This document shows, piece after piece, positions 15,027 to 23,735 of a stretch of DNA of 64,000 bases. How positions within the stretch are numbered: position 1 is the first letter of the stretch; each line of letters begins with the position of its first letter. The notes beneath the pieces are model-generated. The model worked only from the letters and a program-made list of their open reading frames with translations. It made no database searches and was not told the origin of the DNA. Source of the DNA: Halostella pelagica. GTDB taxonomy: Archaea; Halobacteriota; Halobacteria; Halobacteriales; Natronoarchaeaceae. The stretch covers positions 1,550,001-1,614,000 of the forward strand of contig CP040678.1 of the NCBI GenBank assembly GCA_005954745.1, in the 5' to 3' direction. Both the position numbers and the translations under genes were made by a program.

Positions 15027-15851
15027 TTACTCCGTCAGTTCCCAGTTCGCCTTCGCCGCCGCGTCTGCCACGGGGACGAACTCCCAGTCCGCCCGCTCGG
15101 CGATGTACTCGTCCTCGCCTTCGACGCCGACGACGACCATGCGCTCCGAGTAGAACATCGAGTGCACGTCGATCTCCGCCAGCCGTTCGCCCGGGCCCGT
15201 TCCCGTGCCGTTGAAGAAGTCGGCGTCGACGCCGTGGTTGCGCTGGAAGGTGCCGATGACGTGGGCTGGCACGTCGCCGACGATACCGATCCAGTCGGAC
15301 CAGACCTTCGCGTCGGCGACGGCCGCGGCGGGGTTCGCCAGGCGCTTCGCGGCCTCGTAGGTCAGCGCAGTCACCATGTCGTCGACACCGCCGCCGTGGG
15401 GGCCGCTCGCCTCCGCGTCCGGCGGTGCCGCGGCGGTCGCGTCAGACTCGCCCTCGCTCCCGGCACCTGCTCCGCCGGACCGCTTCGGGATCCCGACTGG
15501 ATCGCCCCGGTTCTCCCGCGGGACGTGCGGGACGCGCGCCTCGCCGCTGGCGTCAGAGGCCTGACCGGCATCGCGGTCGGAACCGTCCGCGACGTCTCGG
15601 ATCCTCGGCGACGGCACGCCGTCACCGCCCGCTTCGGATATCGGTTGGTCGTCCGTCGAGTCGCTGTCGGTAGCGTCTACGAAAGAGTCGCCCGAGGACG
15701 ACGGCCCGACCGGCGCGTCCTCGGCGGACTGCGTCGAGACGGGGGCGTCGTCGTCACCGTCGTCCCGCCAGATCCAGTCGCCCGGGCTCGGTTCGCCGTC
15801 TTCGGTCCCGTCGTCGGCGTCGATGTCGTCGAGGTCGATGCGTTCGGTCAT
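15027..15851 (-). CDS. Haloarchaeal DUF7124-type protein coupled to AOR
   Basis: 274 aa. The first 150 residues are low-complexity and Asp/Ser/Pro-rich. The conserved part is C-terminal (about 155-274), with MVTALTYEAAKRLANP, DAKVWSDWIGIVGDVPAHVI and IDVHSMFYSERMVVVGVEGE. The ATG at 15851 overlaps the AOR stop (ATGA), so the two are translationally coupled. DUF7124 is a haloarchaea-restricted family of unknown role; this context suggests a partner of the AOR-like enzyme. Confidence 0.8.
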   Translation of the reverse strand: MTERIDLDDIDADDGTEDGEPSPGDWIWRDDGDDDAPVSTQSAEDAPVGPSSSGDSFVDATDSDSTDDQPISEAGGDGVPSPRIRDVADGSDRDAGQASDASGEARVPHVPRENRGDPVGIPKRSGGAGAGSEGESDATAAAPPDAEASGPHGGGVDDMVTALTYEAAKRLANPAAAVADAKVWSDWIGIVGDVPAHVIGTFQRNHGVDADFFNGTGTGPGERLAEIDVHSMFYSERMVVVGVEGEDEYIAERADWEFVPVADAAAKANWELTE

Positions 15852-17614
15852 AGTTCTGGTGCCCCGGCGGGACCGTCCGCGAGGGGCGTGTCGTCGTCGA
15901 CCGCGTCTGTGAGATCCAACCGTTCGCACAGCGCTCGTGTGGGACGCCCGTCGAACCCCCAGTCGCGGGCCGCGTAATACCGCGTGAGGAGCCGGTCGAA
16001 CTCGTCCGGGTCGATACCGTCCGAGTCGTCGACTGGGCGCGTCAGTACCTCCGGGAGTTCGTCGTCCGAGCGGTCGAACCCCTCTCGCACGTTGAACAGG
16101 CGGACCAGAGTCCAGATCCGCTCGCCGGCGGCCCGCAGTTCGTCCGGCGTCCGGCTCTCGCCCGCGGCCGCGAACCACTCCGCGGCGAGGTCGTCGAGCA
16201 CCTCGCCGGCGAAGTCGTCCCCCACCAGGCTCCAGACGAGCGACCGGCGGTCCTGTTCAGCGACGACGGCGCGGACGCGGTCGGCGTCGGACCAGTCGCC
16301 GAACACCTCCTCCTCGACGGGGCGGGCGCGCCGGTGGCACGCGCCGCGGTCGCTGGTCGCGTACGCGAGCGCCATCGCTCTGGACCCGCGGGGGTCGTAC
16401 CCCGGTAGCTCCATCGCTTTCACGGTCGGGACGAGCCCCTCACCGCCGAACCGCTCTGCGGCCGCCGCGACGCCGTCAGCGAGCGCGTCGCCGAGCGGCG
16501 TCGACCGCGACGCTATTTCCTCTATCAGCACGCGGGCACCGTCCTCGTCCCCGAACGAGAGGTCGCGGTCGAGGACGCCCTCCTCGCTGGCGCGGACCGC
16601 CCATGCTACCGCGCTGCCGGCGCTGATGACGTCGACGCCCAAGCGGTCACAGGTTTCACCGAGCGTGGCGACGGCGTCGAACTCGCCGACGCCGAGTCCC
16701 GCGCCGAGCGACATCGCGGTCCCGCCGCGCGGGACGTACTCGCCGGACTCCGTCTCGACGCGGAAGCCGCCGGGCACGTCGTCGTCCTCGCGTTCGCGTC
16801 CGCTCGAAGCCTCGCGGACGGCCGCGACCCCGACCGCGTCCGCGCTCTCGAACTCGCTCTCTTGCCACCCGCGCGTGGAGAGGACGCCGACCTCGTCGGC
16901 GAACTCGACCGATTCGACGGTGCCGCTGGCGCGCTGCCACCGGCCGACATCCGCGTTCAGGTAGTCGTCGGTGTATCGCTCACGAAGGTCGCCGAACCCC
17001 TCGGGCGGGTCGCCCCGGGCGACGACGGCTTTCAGGCGCTTCGACCCCATGACTGCACCCGCGCCGCCCCTGCCCGCGTGGTGGTCGGCGTCGTCCGAAG
17101 CGATGGTCGCGTACTGGACTTCCTGTTCGCCCGCGGGGCCGACGCAGGCCACCGCGGCGTCCGGACGAGCGGTACACGTCTCGACCGCGTCTTCGCCCCA
17201 CTGGTCGCTCCGGGCGACCGTCGCATCGCCGTCCGCCACTTCGACCCTGACGGGGTCGTCGGCCCGCCCGGTGACGAGCAGTCCGAGATGGTCCTCAAGG
17301 GCACCCGAGAGCCGTTCGGCGAAGCCGCCGCCGCTGTACGAGTCCAGAAACGTGCCGGTCAGCGGCGATTTCGTGACCGCCGCATAGCGCGGTTCACCCG
17401 GCAACACCGCCGAGAGCGGGCCCTGCATGAACAGAAGCGCGTTCGCCGGACCGAGCGGGTCGGTTCCGGGGGCGAGTTCCTCGTAGAGGTAGCGGGCCCC
17501 GAGTCCTTTCCCGCCGACGTATCGGCGAAGCCACTCCGCCGGCACCCGTTCGCTACTCACGGTAGCCGCGGTGAGATCCACCCGTAAGAGGCGGTCGGGT
17601 AGGTCGTACTCCAT
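15848..17614 (-). CDS. Aldehyde ferredoxin oxidoreductase homologue lacking the Fe-S cluster ligands
   Basis: 588 aa. Tungsto-pterin enzymes of this family oxidise aldehydes and reduce ferredoxin. Family landmarks are present: RYVGGKGLGARYLYEEL, LTGTFLDSYSGGGFAERL, GRGGAGAVMGSKRLKAVV, KAMELPGYDPRG and ATSDRGACHRRA. The CxxCxxxC normally found in the middle is absent: that region reads EASSGREREDDDVPGGFRVE. The fourth Cys expected after the SLG-like motif is also missing (LVWSLVGDDFAG). The pterin/W site may be kept, but electron transfer to ferredoxin by the usual route cannot work. It is coupled to a DUF7124 gene. Confidence 0.85.
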   Translation of the reverse strand: MEYDLPDRLLRVDLTAATVSSERVPAEWLRRYVGGKGLGARYLYEELAPGTDPLGPANALLFMQGPLSAVLPGEPRYAAVTKSPLTGTFLDSYSGGGFAERLSGALEDHLGLLVTGRADDPVRVEVADGDATVARSDQWGEDAVETCTARPDAAVACVGPAGEQEVQYATIASDDADHHAGRGGAGAVMGSKRLKAVVARGDPPEGFGDLRERYTDDYLNADVGRWQRASGTVESVEFADEVGVLSTRGWQESEFESADAVGVAAVREASSGREREDDDVPGGFRVETESGEYVPRGGTAMSLGAGLGVGEFDAVATLGETCDRLGVDVISAGSAVAWAVRASEEGVLDRDLSFGDEDGARVLIEEIASRSTPLGDALADGVAAAAERFGGEGLVPTVKAMELPGYDPRGSRAMALAYATSDRGACHRRARPVEEEVFGDWSDADRVRAVVAEQDRRSLVWSLVGDDFAGEVLDDLAAEWFAAAGESRTPDELRAAGERIWTLVRLFNVREGFDRSDDELPEVLTRPVDDSDGIDPDEFDRLLTRYYAARDWGFDGRPTRALCERLDLTDAVDDDTPLADGPAGAPEL

Positions 17615-17690
17615 CTACATCCGGTACGTTGACGCTGCGCATAAGGATTATCGTAATCGATAACGCACTTCGCGAGAAAGGACGGGAGAG

Positions 17691-18335
17691 ATGCCGACCG
17701 GAGTGATAATCGCCGGCGGACGGTCGACCAGATTCGGCGAAGAAGACAAGGCCGTCGCGGAACTGGGCGGAACGCCGATGATCCGCCGGGTCGCCGACCG
17801 GATCACGGGCGTCGTCGAGTCGCTGGTCGTCAACTGCCGCGAGGACCAGGTCGAACCGATCCGCGAGGCGATGCGAGGCTACGATCACGACGTCTCCTTC
17901 GCCGTCGACCCGGATCCCAACCAGGGGCCGATGGCGGGTATCCGGAACGGCCTGCGCGCCGTCGACACCGAGTACGCCTTCGTCGTCGCCTGCGACATGC
18001 CCTTCGTCGACCCGGACATCGCGTCGTACCTGTTCGACCGCGCGGCGGACTACGACGCCGCCGTGGTACAACTCGACGACCAGTGGTACCAGACCACGCA
18101 GGCCGTCTACCGTGCGGAAGCGATGGCCGACGCGTGCGACGACGCGCTCGCGGCGGGAGAGCACAAGATACTCGAACCGCTGTTCGACCTGAACTACGTC
18201 GTCGTGGAGGGAACCGAGATAGAGTCGGTCGGGTCGACCGAGACGTTCGAGAACCTGAACACCCGCGAGGAGTTCGAGGCGGCGGCCGAGCGGTTCGCGG
18301 ACGGCGAGAGCGACTCGAACGATAGTAGCCACTGA
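17691..18335 (+). CDS. mobA: Molybdenum cofactor guanylyltransferase
   Basis: 214 aa. Joins GMP to molybdopterin to make the MGD form needed by fdhA-type enzymes. The nucleotide-binding start GVIIAGGRSTRFGEEDKAVA (residues 4-23) has the LAGGxSxRxGxDK pattern. The metal site is VVACDMPFVDPD (about 102-113) and GPMAGIRNGL is also typical. Divergent from the AOR-like gene 76 bp away, in an island of Mo/W genes. A strong hairpin follows the stop. Confidence 0.92.
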   Translation: MPTGVIIAGGRSTRFGEEDKAVAELGGTPMIRRVADRITGVVESLVVNCREDQVEPIREAMRGYDHDVSFAVDPDPNQGPMAGIRNGLRAVDTEYAFVVACDMPFVDPDIASYLFDRAADYDAAVVQLDDQWYQTTQAVYRAEAMADACDDALAAGEHKILEPLFDLNYVVVEGTEIESVGSTETFENLNTREEFEAAAERFADGESDSNDSSH

Positions 18336-18345
18336 CAGTCATTGC

Positions 18346-18381
18346 ACACCCGATCGCACGACGGTTGTGCGATCGGTGTGT
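18346..18381. terminator. Long hairpin 10 bp after mobA
   Basis: CACACCCGATCGCAC (18346-18360) pairs with GTGCGATCGGTGTG (18368-18381): 14 base pairs, one bulged C, a 7-nt loop. It is followed by TAAATCGTTTCAGTTGTT. It may end or protect the mobA transcript, but archaeal terminators do not need hairpins, and a DNA-level binding site is equally possible. Confidence 0.5.
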
Positions 18382-18526
18382 AAATCGTTTCAGTTGTTAC
18401 TACAACTCCGGAGACGGACCCCGAGCAGTGTTCCCCTGACCGCGGTTGAACGGCCGCCGGGCGCTCCCGCCGGCTGGTAACTAACCGGGACGTACCTTGA
18501 TTGGCGCGAACGTGGTACGGCGAGCG

Positions 18527-18748
18527 ATGAGCACAGACGATACGCCCGTACCAGTGGAAGAAGGAGAGGAGTACACCGTGGAAATAGCGGACACCGGGGA
18601 GGAAGGCGACGGCGTCGCCACGGTTCAGGACTTCGTCGTTCTCGTCCCCGACGCTGCCCTCGGCGAGCGGGTGACGGTCCGTATCGACGAGGTGCAGGAG
18701 GACTTCGCCCGCGGCGAGGCCGTCAAATCGGAGTCGGACGTGAGCTAG
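18527..18748 (+). CDS. TRAM-domain protein
   Basis: 73 aa. A stand-alone TRAM beta-barrel: PVPVEEGEEYTVEIADTGEE, GDGVATVQDFVVLVPDAALG, ERVTVRIDEVQEDFARGEAV. Single TRAM proteins of archaea bind RNA and act as general RNA chaperones, similar to cold-shock proteins. The ATG at 18527 follows a 178-bp leader region; an in-frame upstream start is unlikely from composition. Confidence 0.9.
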   Translation: MSTDDTPVPVEEGEEYTVEIADTGEEGDGVATVQDFVVLVPDAALGERVTVRIDEVQEDFARGEAVKSESDVS

Positions 18749-18864
18749 TCGACGGAAAAGCCCAATCGGCCGCGCGAACAAGACGGAGAACCCGGGAACT
18801 GTCGGCCGCGACGCAAGTGAACGGTTCGCAACCCTTATCGGCGTTTCCGCGCCTATCACCGGGC

Positions 18865-19896
18865 ATGAACGCAGACGACGTGCTCGACTTGCTGCGCGAG
18901 GTGGAGGACCCGGACCTCGGCGACGACATCGTCTCCCTGAACCTCGTCAACGACGTGACCGTCGAGGACGAGACGGCGCACGTCTCGCTGGCGCTCGGCG
19001 CGCCGTACTCGCCCAACGAGACGCGGATCGCGGAGCGCGTGCGCGAGGTGCTCGGCGATGCCGGCCTCGAAACGGACCTCTCGGCCGAGGTCGACTCGGG
19101 GCTCTCGCCAGAGGAGCAAGTGCTTCCCGACGTAGAGAACATCATCGCCGTCGCCAGCGGGAAAGGCGGCGTCGGCAAGAGCACCGTCGCGGTCAACCTC
19201 GCCGCCGGCCTCTCGCAGATGGGCGCGCGGGTCGGCCTGTTCGACGCGGACGTGTACGGGCCGAACGTCCCGCGGATGGTCGACGCCGAAGAGGTTCCGC
19301 AAGCCACCGCCGACGAGACGATCATCCCGCCCGAACAGTTCGGGATGAAGCTGATGAGCATGGCCTTTCTCGTCGGCGAGGACGACCCCGTCATCTGGCG
19401 CGGCCCGATGGTCCACAAGATCCTCACCCAACTCTGGGAGGACGTCGACTGGGGACACCTCGACTACATGGTCGTCGACCTGCCGCCGGGCACTGGTGAC
19501 ACGCAGTTGACCCTGCTCCAGAGCGTCCCCATCGCGGGGTCGGTCATCGTCACGACGCCCCAGGAGGTCGCGCTGGACGACGCCCGCAAAGGGCTGGAGA
19601 TGTTCGGCAAGCACGACACGCCCGTCCTCGGCATCGCCGAGAACATGGCGACGTTCAAATGTCCCGACTGCGGCAGCGACCACCCCATCTTCGGCGAGGG
19701 CGGCGGCGAGCGCTTCGCCGAGGAACACCAGATGCCGTTTCTCGGCTCCGTCCCGCTCGACCCCGAGGTTCGGACCGGTGGCGACGAGGGCGAACCCGTC
19801 GTCCTCGACGAGGACAGCGAGACGGGGCAGGCGTTCCGCGACATGACCGAGCGAGTCGCGAACAACGTCGGGATCGTCAAGCGGCGCACGCAGTAA
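18865..19896 (+). CDS. Mrp/ApbC (NBP35-type) Fe-S cluster carrier ATPase
   Basis: 343 aa. An N-terminal MIP18/DUF59 domain (residues 1-85; VEDPDLGDDIVSLNLV) is fused to a deviant-Walker P-loop ATPase (ASGKGGVGKST, about 97-107). Also present are DADVYGPNVPRM, DLPPGTGDTQLTL and, near the C-terminus, CPDC (about 267-270), the cluster-bridging pair of the dimer. It delivers [4Fe-4S] clusters to target proteins. The ATG at 18865 was chosen because upstream residues do not fit the family. Useful to the Fe-S-rich enzymes encoded nearby. Confidence 0.93.
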   Translation: MNADDVLDLLREVEDPDLGDDIVSLNLVNDVTVEDETAHVSLALGAPYSPNETRIAERVREVLGDAGLETDLSAEVDSGLSPEEQVLPDVENIIAVASGKGGVGKSTVAVNLAAGLSQMGARVGLFDADVYGPNVPRMVDAEEVPQATADETIIPPEQFGMKLMSMAFLVGEDDPVIWRGPMVHKILTQLWEDVDWGHLDYMVVDLPPGTGDTQLTLLQSVPIAGSVIVTTPQEVALDDARKGLEMFGKHDTPVLGIAENMATFKCPDCGSDHPIFGEGGGERFAEEHQMPFLGSVPLDPEVRTGGDEGEPVVLDEDSETGQAFRDMTERVANNVGIVKRRTQ

Positions 19897-20007
19897 ACGG
19901 GTTGGCTTTCGCCTCGCGACCGCTGTAACGCGGGGGGACTGCCGACCCCGACCGAACCGTTTTCCCGAGGCCCCGGAGTTTTCCGTTTCCGTTCCGCGAG
20001 ATAGAGC

Positions 20008-20736
20008 ATGGACATCGTCGACGCCCTCGACGCGGCAGGCGGGACGACCTGTCTCGTCGGCGCAGGCGGGAAGAAGACGACGCTGTACGCGCTCGCTGAC
20101 CGGATCGACCGCGCCGTCGTGACGGCGACGGTCCGGATCCCCATCTTCGACCGACACGTCGCGGAGGTCGTCGTGACCGACGATCCGGCCGATGCGGTCC
20201 GAACGGCCGACCGCTGGCCGCTCGGACTCGTCCCCGAACGAGAGCGCGAGGACCGGTACCCAGGCTACGATCCCGAGACAATCACGGCTATCGCGGCGGC
20301 GGACGCCGCTGACGCCGTTCTCGTCAAGGCCGACGGCGCGCGGACGAGGGAGTTCAAGGCTCCGAACGACCGGGAACCGCAGGTCCCGCCGTCGGCGGAT
20401 ACGGTCGTTCCCGTCGCGAGCGCCCACGCGGTCGGCAAGCCCCTGACGAGCGAGTACGTCCACCGACCCGAACGCGTCGCGGCGATCACCGGTCGCGACG
20501 AGGGCGACGAGATCCGGCCCGTCGACGTCGCGGCAGTGCTCGCCAGCGACGACGGCGGGATGCGGGGCGTTCCTGACGGAGCGAGGGCGATCCCGCTGAT
20601 AAACAAGGTCGACGACGAGGAACTGGCGGCGGTCGCGGGTGACATCGCGGCGGAGGTACTCGCCCGGAGCGACGTGCCGAAGGTCGTGCTCGCGCGGATG
20701 GCCGACCCCGACCCGCTCGTCGCCGTCGAGGAGTAG
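20008..20736 (+). CDS. YqeC-type Mo/Se hydroxylase accessory protein
   Basis: 242 aa. P-loop-like GAGGKKTT (residues about 18-25), then ADGARTREFKAPNDREPQVP and PLINKVDD typical of YqeC. In bacteria this family accompanies selenium- or Mo-dependent hydroxylases and MobA-like proteins; its reaction is not settled. Here it sits 2.4 kb from mobA, and no selenoprotein gene is visible, so a role in Mo/W cofactor maturation is more likely. It stands alone, 111 bp after apbC. Confidence 0.82.
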   Translation: MDIVDALDAAGGTTCLVGAGGKKTTLYALADRIDRAVVTATVRIPIFDRHVAEVVVTDDPADAVRTADRWPLGLVPEREREDRYPGYDPETITAIAAADAADAVLVKADGARTREFKAPNDREPQVPPSADTVVPVASAHAVGKPLTSEYVHRPERVAAITGRDEGDEIRPVDVAAVLASDDGGMRGVPDGARAIPLINKVDDEELAAVAGDIAAEVLARSDVPKVVLARMADPDPLVAVEE

Positions 20737-20862
20737 TCAGCGTTCGTCGGCCCAACCGCTGGGAGTCCGCCCGCTGCCGACGAAACTGCTGTCGGACGGC
20801 GCGGTATCGGTCCCCCCGCGTTCCCTCCTGCGGCCCGCTCGTCCCCGTCGTAGTCCCAGAGG

Positions 20863-22497
20863 TCACCGGATCCGATACTTACGGTATCGCCGGACAGCTA
20901 TCCGACGTGCGAACACAGAGAGACCGACCGCGACGAGTACGGTGAGACAGAGCGATCCAGTCCGGACGGCGACGGCCGGGACCCCGAGGGCTGACGCACC
21001 CCCATACACTGACGGAATATTCCCCAAAAACCCCGGGATGGCGGCGAGCAACACGACCACGAAGATCCCCCCGAGCCTGAGAAACGGTGCCGATCCTATC
21101 TCCGCGTACACCGGTACGTCAGTGAAGAAAAAGGGGATGGGGACGAACTCGGTGCGGTCGACACCCATTCCGACGGCGACACAGACCGCCGCGGAACACG
21201 CACAGACGGCAACGCCGACGAGGACCATCAGGACCGCCTCTACGACGCCGACGGGGCCAACTACTCCGAGCGGAAGGACGACGACCGTAACGACCGGAAC
21301 GCCGGCGACGAGCGCCGCCAGAACGAGTCCGTCGACGAACTGCCGCCCTCCGACCGTCGTTAACAGCGCGGGCAGGACGCGGTACTTGACTCCGATCGGA
21401 TCCGTACCGAAAGCGACGCCACCCGCGAGTCCGAGGGAGAACGCAACAAGCAACAGCATGGTGTTTGCCCCGCCGACGATAGCGACCGCCGGAAACAGAA
21501 CCAGGGCGGCGAAGACGAGGACGTATCCCGTGGTCAGAACCCCCCGTGGGACCCGTCGCTCCACGAGCAATCGCCCTCTGGCAACGGTGCGGACGGGCCG
21601 TGAAACGCGCTCTCCGAGGAACCGTTCCAGCCACCAGTCGTCAACGAGTGAGTACGAACCGCGGCCCTCCGTCGAACTTGCGGGGTCGGCCTCCCAGATA
21701 CGGCGGGCCAGAACGGTCGTCACGCCCGCGAGGAGCGGGACCGAGAGGAAAACGACTCCGAGCGCACTCAGACCGCGACGCACTGCGACACCTGCTTGGT
21801 GGCTCGCACCCGAGAGCGCGAGGTCGATCACCCACACCGCCGGCCGGAGTTCGCTCACCGCTATCGCCGGGACGACCGTCGCCAACGTGTCCTGAAAGAT
21901 AATAAAGACGACTAGCAGTATCGTCCAGCCAAAGACGGTGAACAGGTCCTTGTAGAACCCAAGCCGAACGATCCGCAGTCCGACGAGATGCGCGGCGAGT
22001 CTCCCCGCGGTGCCGACCGCGACGGCGAGCGCCGTCAAACTCGCGACTGCGGCGACGACCGTGAGAGCGACCATCGGCGACCGGAGGCCGAGCGCGGTCC
22101 CGACCGCAACGCCCAGCGACGGCAGGACGAGCACGGTGACCAGCCGGGCGTACCCGAAGAGGAGGAGGCCCGACGTGACCGTTCGTGCTGGTACAGTAGT
22201 CAGAAGCAAGTCGGCGTTCAGACGCTCGAATCGCGCATGCGTCAACGAAGAACTCCGCCACACCATCCAGACGAACAGCGCAGTGACGGCGGTCCACAGA
22301 CCGGCGGGCAGTGCCGTCTGGCCCGTAGCGAGGTCACGTCCGAGTCGGTAAGCGAACGCACCGAGCAAAACGCCGACACAGAGAAGCAAGCCGGAACGGA
22401 CGCGTCGCCCGAACCACCGCCCGTCGAATTCGCGCTGATGGCGCGTCAGTTCGGTCCGTGCGACTCTCGCGCTGTGGTGGATGCGAAATTCGACCAT
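20863..22497 (-). CDS. Large polytopic membrane protein, ABC-2-like permease
   Basis: 544 aa with roughly 12 hydrophobic segments in two halves joined by a hydrophilic stretch (about 255-310) containing DDWWLERFLGERVSRPVRTV. The N-terminus is cytoplasmic and charged (RIHHSARVARTELTRHQREF). It resembles haloarchaeal ABC-2-type permeases, but no ATPase gene lies next to it, so it may be an orphan or use a distant partner. The ATG at 22497 is preferred over a GTG two codons upstream. A TATA box at 22535-22545 fits. Confidence 0.75.
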   Translation of the reverse strand: MVEFRIHHSARVARTELTRHQREFDGRWFGRRVRSGLLLCVGVLLGAFAYRLGRDLATGQTALPAGLWTAVTALFVWMVWRSSSLTHARFERLNADLLLTTVPARTVTSGLLLFGYARLVTVLVLPSLGVAVGTALGLRSPMVALTVVAAVASLTALAVAVGTAGRLAAHLVGLRIVRLGFYKDLFTVFGWTILLVVFIIFQDTLATVVPAIAVSELRPAVWVIDLALSGASHQAGVAVRRGLSALGVVFLSVPLLAGVTTVLARRIWEADPASSTEGRGSYSLVDDWWLERFLGERVSRPVRTVARGRLLVERRVPRGVLTTGYVLVFAALVLFPAVAIVGGANTMLLLVAFSLGLAGGVAFGTDPIGVKYRVLPALLTTVGGRQFVDGLVLAALVAGVPVVTVVVLPLGVVGPVGVVEAVLMVLVGVAVCACSAAVCVAVGMGVDRTEFVPIPFFFTDVPVYAEIGSAPFLRLGGIFVVVLLAAIPGFLGNIPSVYGGASALGVPAVAVRTGSLCLTVLVAVGLSVFARRIAVRRYRKYRIR

Positions 22498-22534
22498 AGG
22501 CACTGTGGTCAGTGGTGAGTCCGTACGTCTGGCC

Positions 22535-22545
22535 GGTATTTATAC
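22535..22545 (-). promoter_or_regulatory. TATA box for the permease gene
   Basis: GGTATTTATAC on the plus strand gives GTATAAATACC on the minus strand, centred about 43 nt upstream of the ATG at 22497. It is the clearest TATA element in the 142-bp gap between the permease and the phosphodiesterase. Confidence 0.55.
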
Positions 22546-22639
22546 TTTCCAATAGAGTGATTATATTTTCCATCGACGCCGCCGAACCCGGGTGGCGGAA
22601 AGCCGAGCGTTCCGCCGCGGGATCACGGGCGGCATCCGC

Positions 22640-23311
22640 TCACCGACGTGAACAGCCGATATCAGAGATGTCCGCGATAGCTCCGTCCACACCGCACGTC
22701 TCTAACAGGCGCGCTACCGGTCGTCGCGTGACTGTCCAAGCGTTCACCGCGAGGTCGGACTCGTGGGCCCGTCGAACGGTGCGGGTCGTCAGGCAGAGGA
22801 GAGACGATGGATGAAGCGCGTCACAGCCGAGGTCCGTTGCCGTCCGCACCGGACGGTCGTACTCGTGCGTGCAGACGAACGCGGTCGACACGCCCGGGTC
22901 GACGTTCGCCACCTCTCGCAGGACGGCCGGCGAAAACGCGGAGACGAGCAGGTCGTTGTCGGCGGCGGTCGCGGCGGTGAGGGCGTCGGCCGCCAGACCG
23001 CCTTCCTTCAGTTCGATATTCACGGCGGTGTCGTCCGGGACCGACTCCAGGACGGCATGGAGCGTCGGGATAGTCTCGCCGGACCGAAGCACGTCGAGTC
23101 CGCGGAGTTGAGCCAGCGTCAGATCGCTGACGGCACCGCTCCCGTCCGTCACGCGGTCGACGGTCGCGTCGTGGACGACCACCAGTTCGCCGGACCCGCA
23201 CCGGCGGACATCCACCTCGATCATGTCCGCCCGGTCGGCCGCGCGACGCACCGCCGCGAGCGTGTTCTCGGGCGCTTCGGCGGCGAAGCCGCGATGAGCG
23301 ATGAGATCCAT
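22640..23311 (-). CDS. Glycerophosphodiester phosphodiesterase
   Basis: 223 aa. Hydrolyses glycerophosphodiesters to glycerol phosphate and an alcohol. Catalytic motifs: IAHRGFAAEAPENTLAAV (His6, Arg7), MIEVDVRRC (Glu32, Asp34), VVVHDATVDRVTDGSG (His47) and NIELKEGG. Near the C-terminus LAVNAWTVTRRP is typical. There is no signal peptide, so it acts in the cytoplasm, probably in recycling of lipid headgroups or glycerol phosphate. It stands alone. Confidence 0.92.
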   Translation of the reverse strand: MDLIAHRGFAAEAPENTLAAVRRAADRADMIEVDVRRCGSGELVVVHDATVDRVTDGSGAVSDLTLAQLRGLDVLRSGETIPTLHAVLESVPDDTAVNIELKEGGLAADALTAATAADNDLLVSAFSPAVLREVANVDPGVSTAFVCTHEYDRPVRTATDLGCDALHPSSLLCLTTRTVRRAHESDLAVNAWTVTRRPVARLLETCGVDGAIADISDIGCSRR

Positions 23312-23468
23312 ACCGCCCGTTCGCGTTCCCGGACAAAGTATCGTGGGCCTCTCGATACCGGAACTGCTCCCGTTCGGTCAGGTCCGGTCGCCGAGGATGT
23401 GCACGTCCTGTCCCGTCAGGACGAACCAACTATTTTGCCCGTAGATGTGGCAGTTCCAAACGATCACA

Positions 23469-23696
23469 ATGCCCCGTGACGCTGACGAGTCCGCACCAGA
23501 GGTCCCGATAGTCTGTACCGTGTGCGAAACGGAGAGCCGAGTCCCGCTTTCGGACGTCGCCGACGTCATCGAAAAACACAACGAGCAGATACACGACGGC
23601 GAGGAGGCCGCCGAAGTCGACCCGGCCCTCGCGGACCAACTCGCCGACCTCGTCGCGGAGGAGATGGGTCTCTACGACGAACCGTCGGAGGAGTGA
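23469..23696 (+). CDS. Small conserved haloarchaeal protein with one CxxC
   Basis: 75 aa. VPIVCTVCETESRVPLSD near the N-terminus, then a helical acidic region (DVADVIEKHNEQIHDGEEAA, ADQLADLVAEEMGLYDEP). One CxxC could make half of a zinc site in a dimer. The ATG at 23469 lies about 32 nt after the TATA-like CTATTTTG. Widespread in haloarchaea as far as I know; function unknown. Confidence 0.75.
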   Translation: MPRDADESAPEVPIVCTVCETESRVPLSDVADVIEKHNEQIHDGEEAAEVDPALADQLADLVAEEMGLYDEPSEE

Positions 23697-23735
23697 CCGA
23701 GACGGTTACCCCCACTTGACGGGGCATCCGGGCAT

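Noticed and set aside
18856-20463. 535-codon minus-strand frame opposite apbC and yqeC
   Set aside because: Long antisense frames are expected in high-GC DNA; the plus-strand genes have clear families and this frame is Arg/Asp repetitive.
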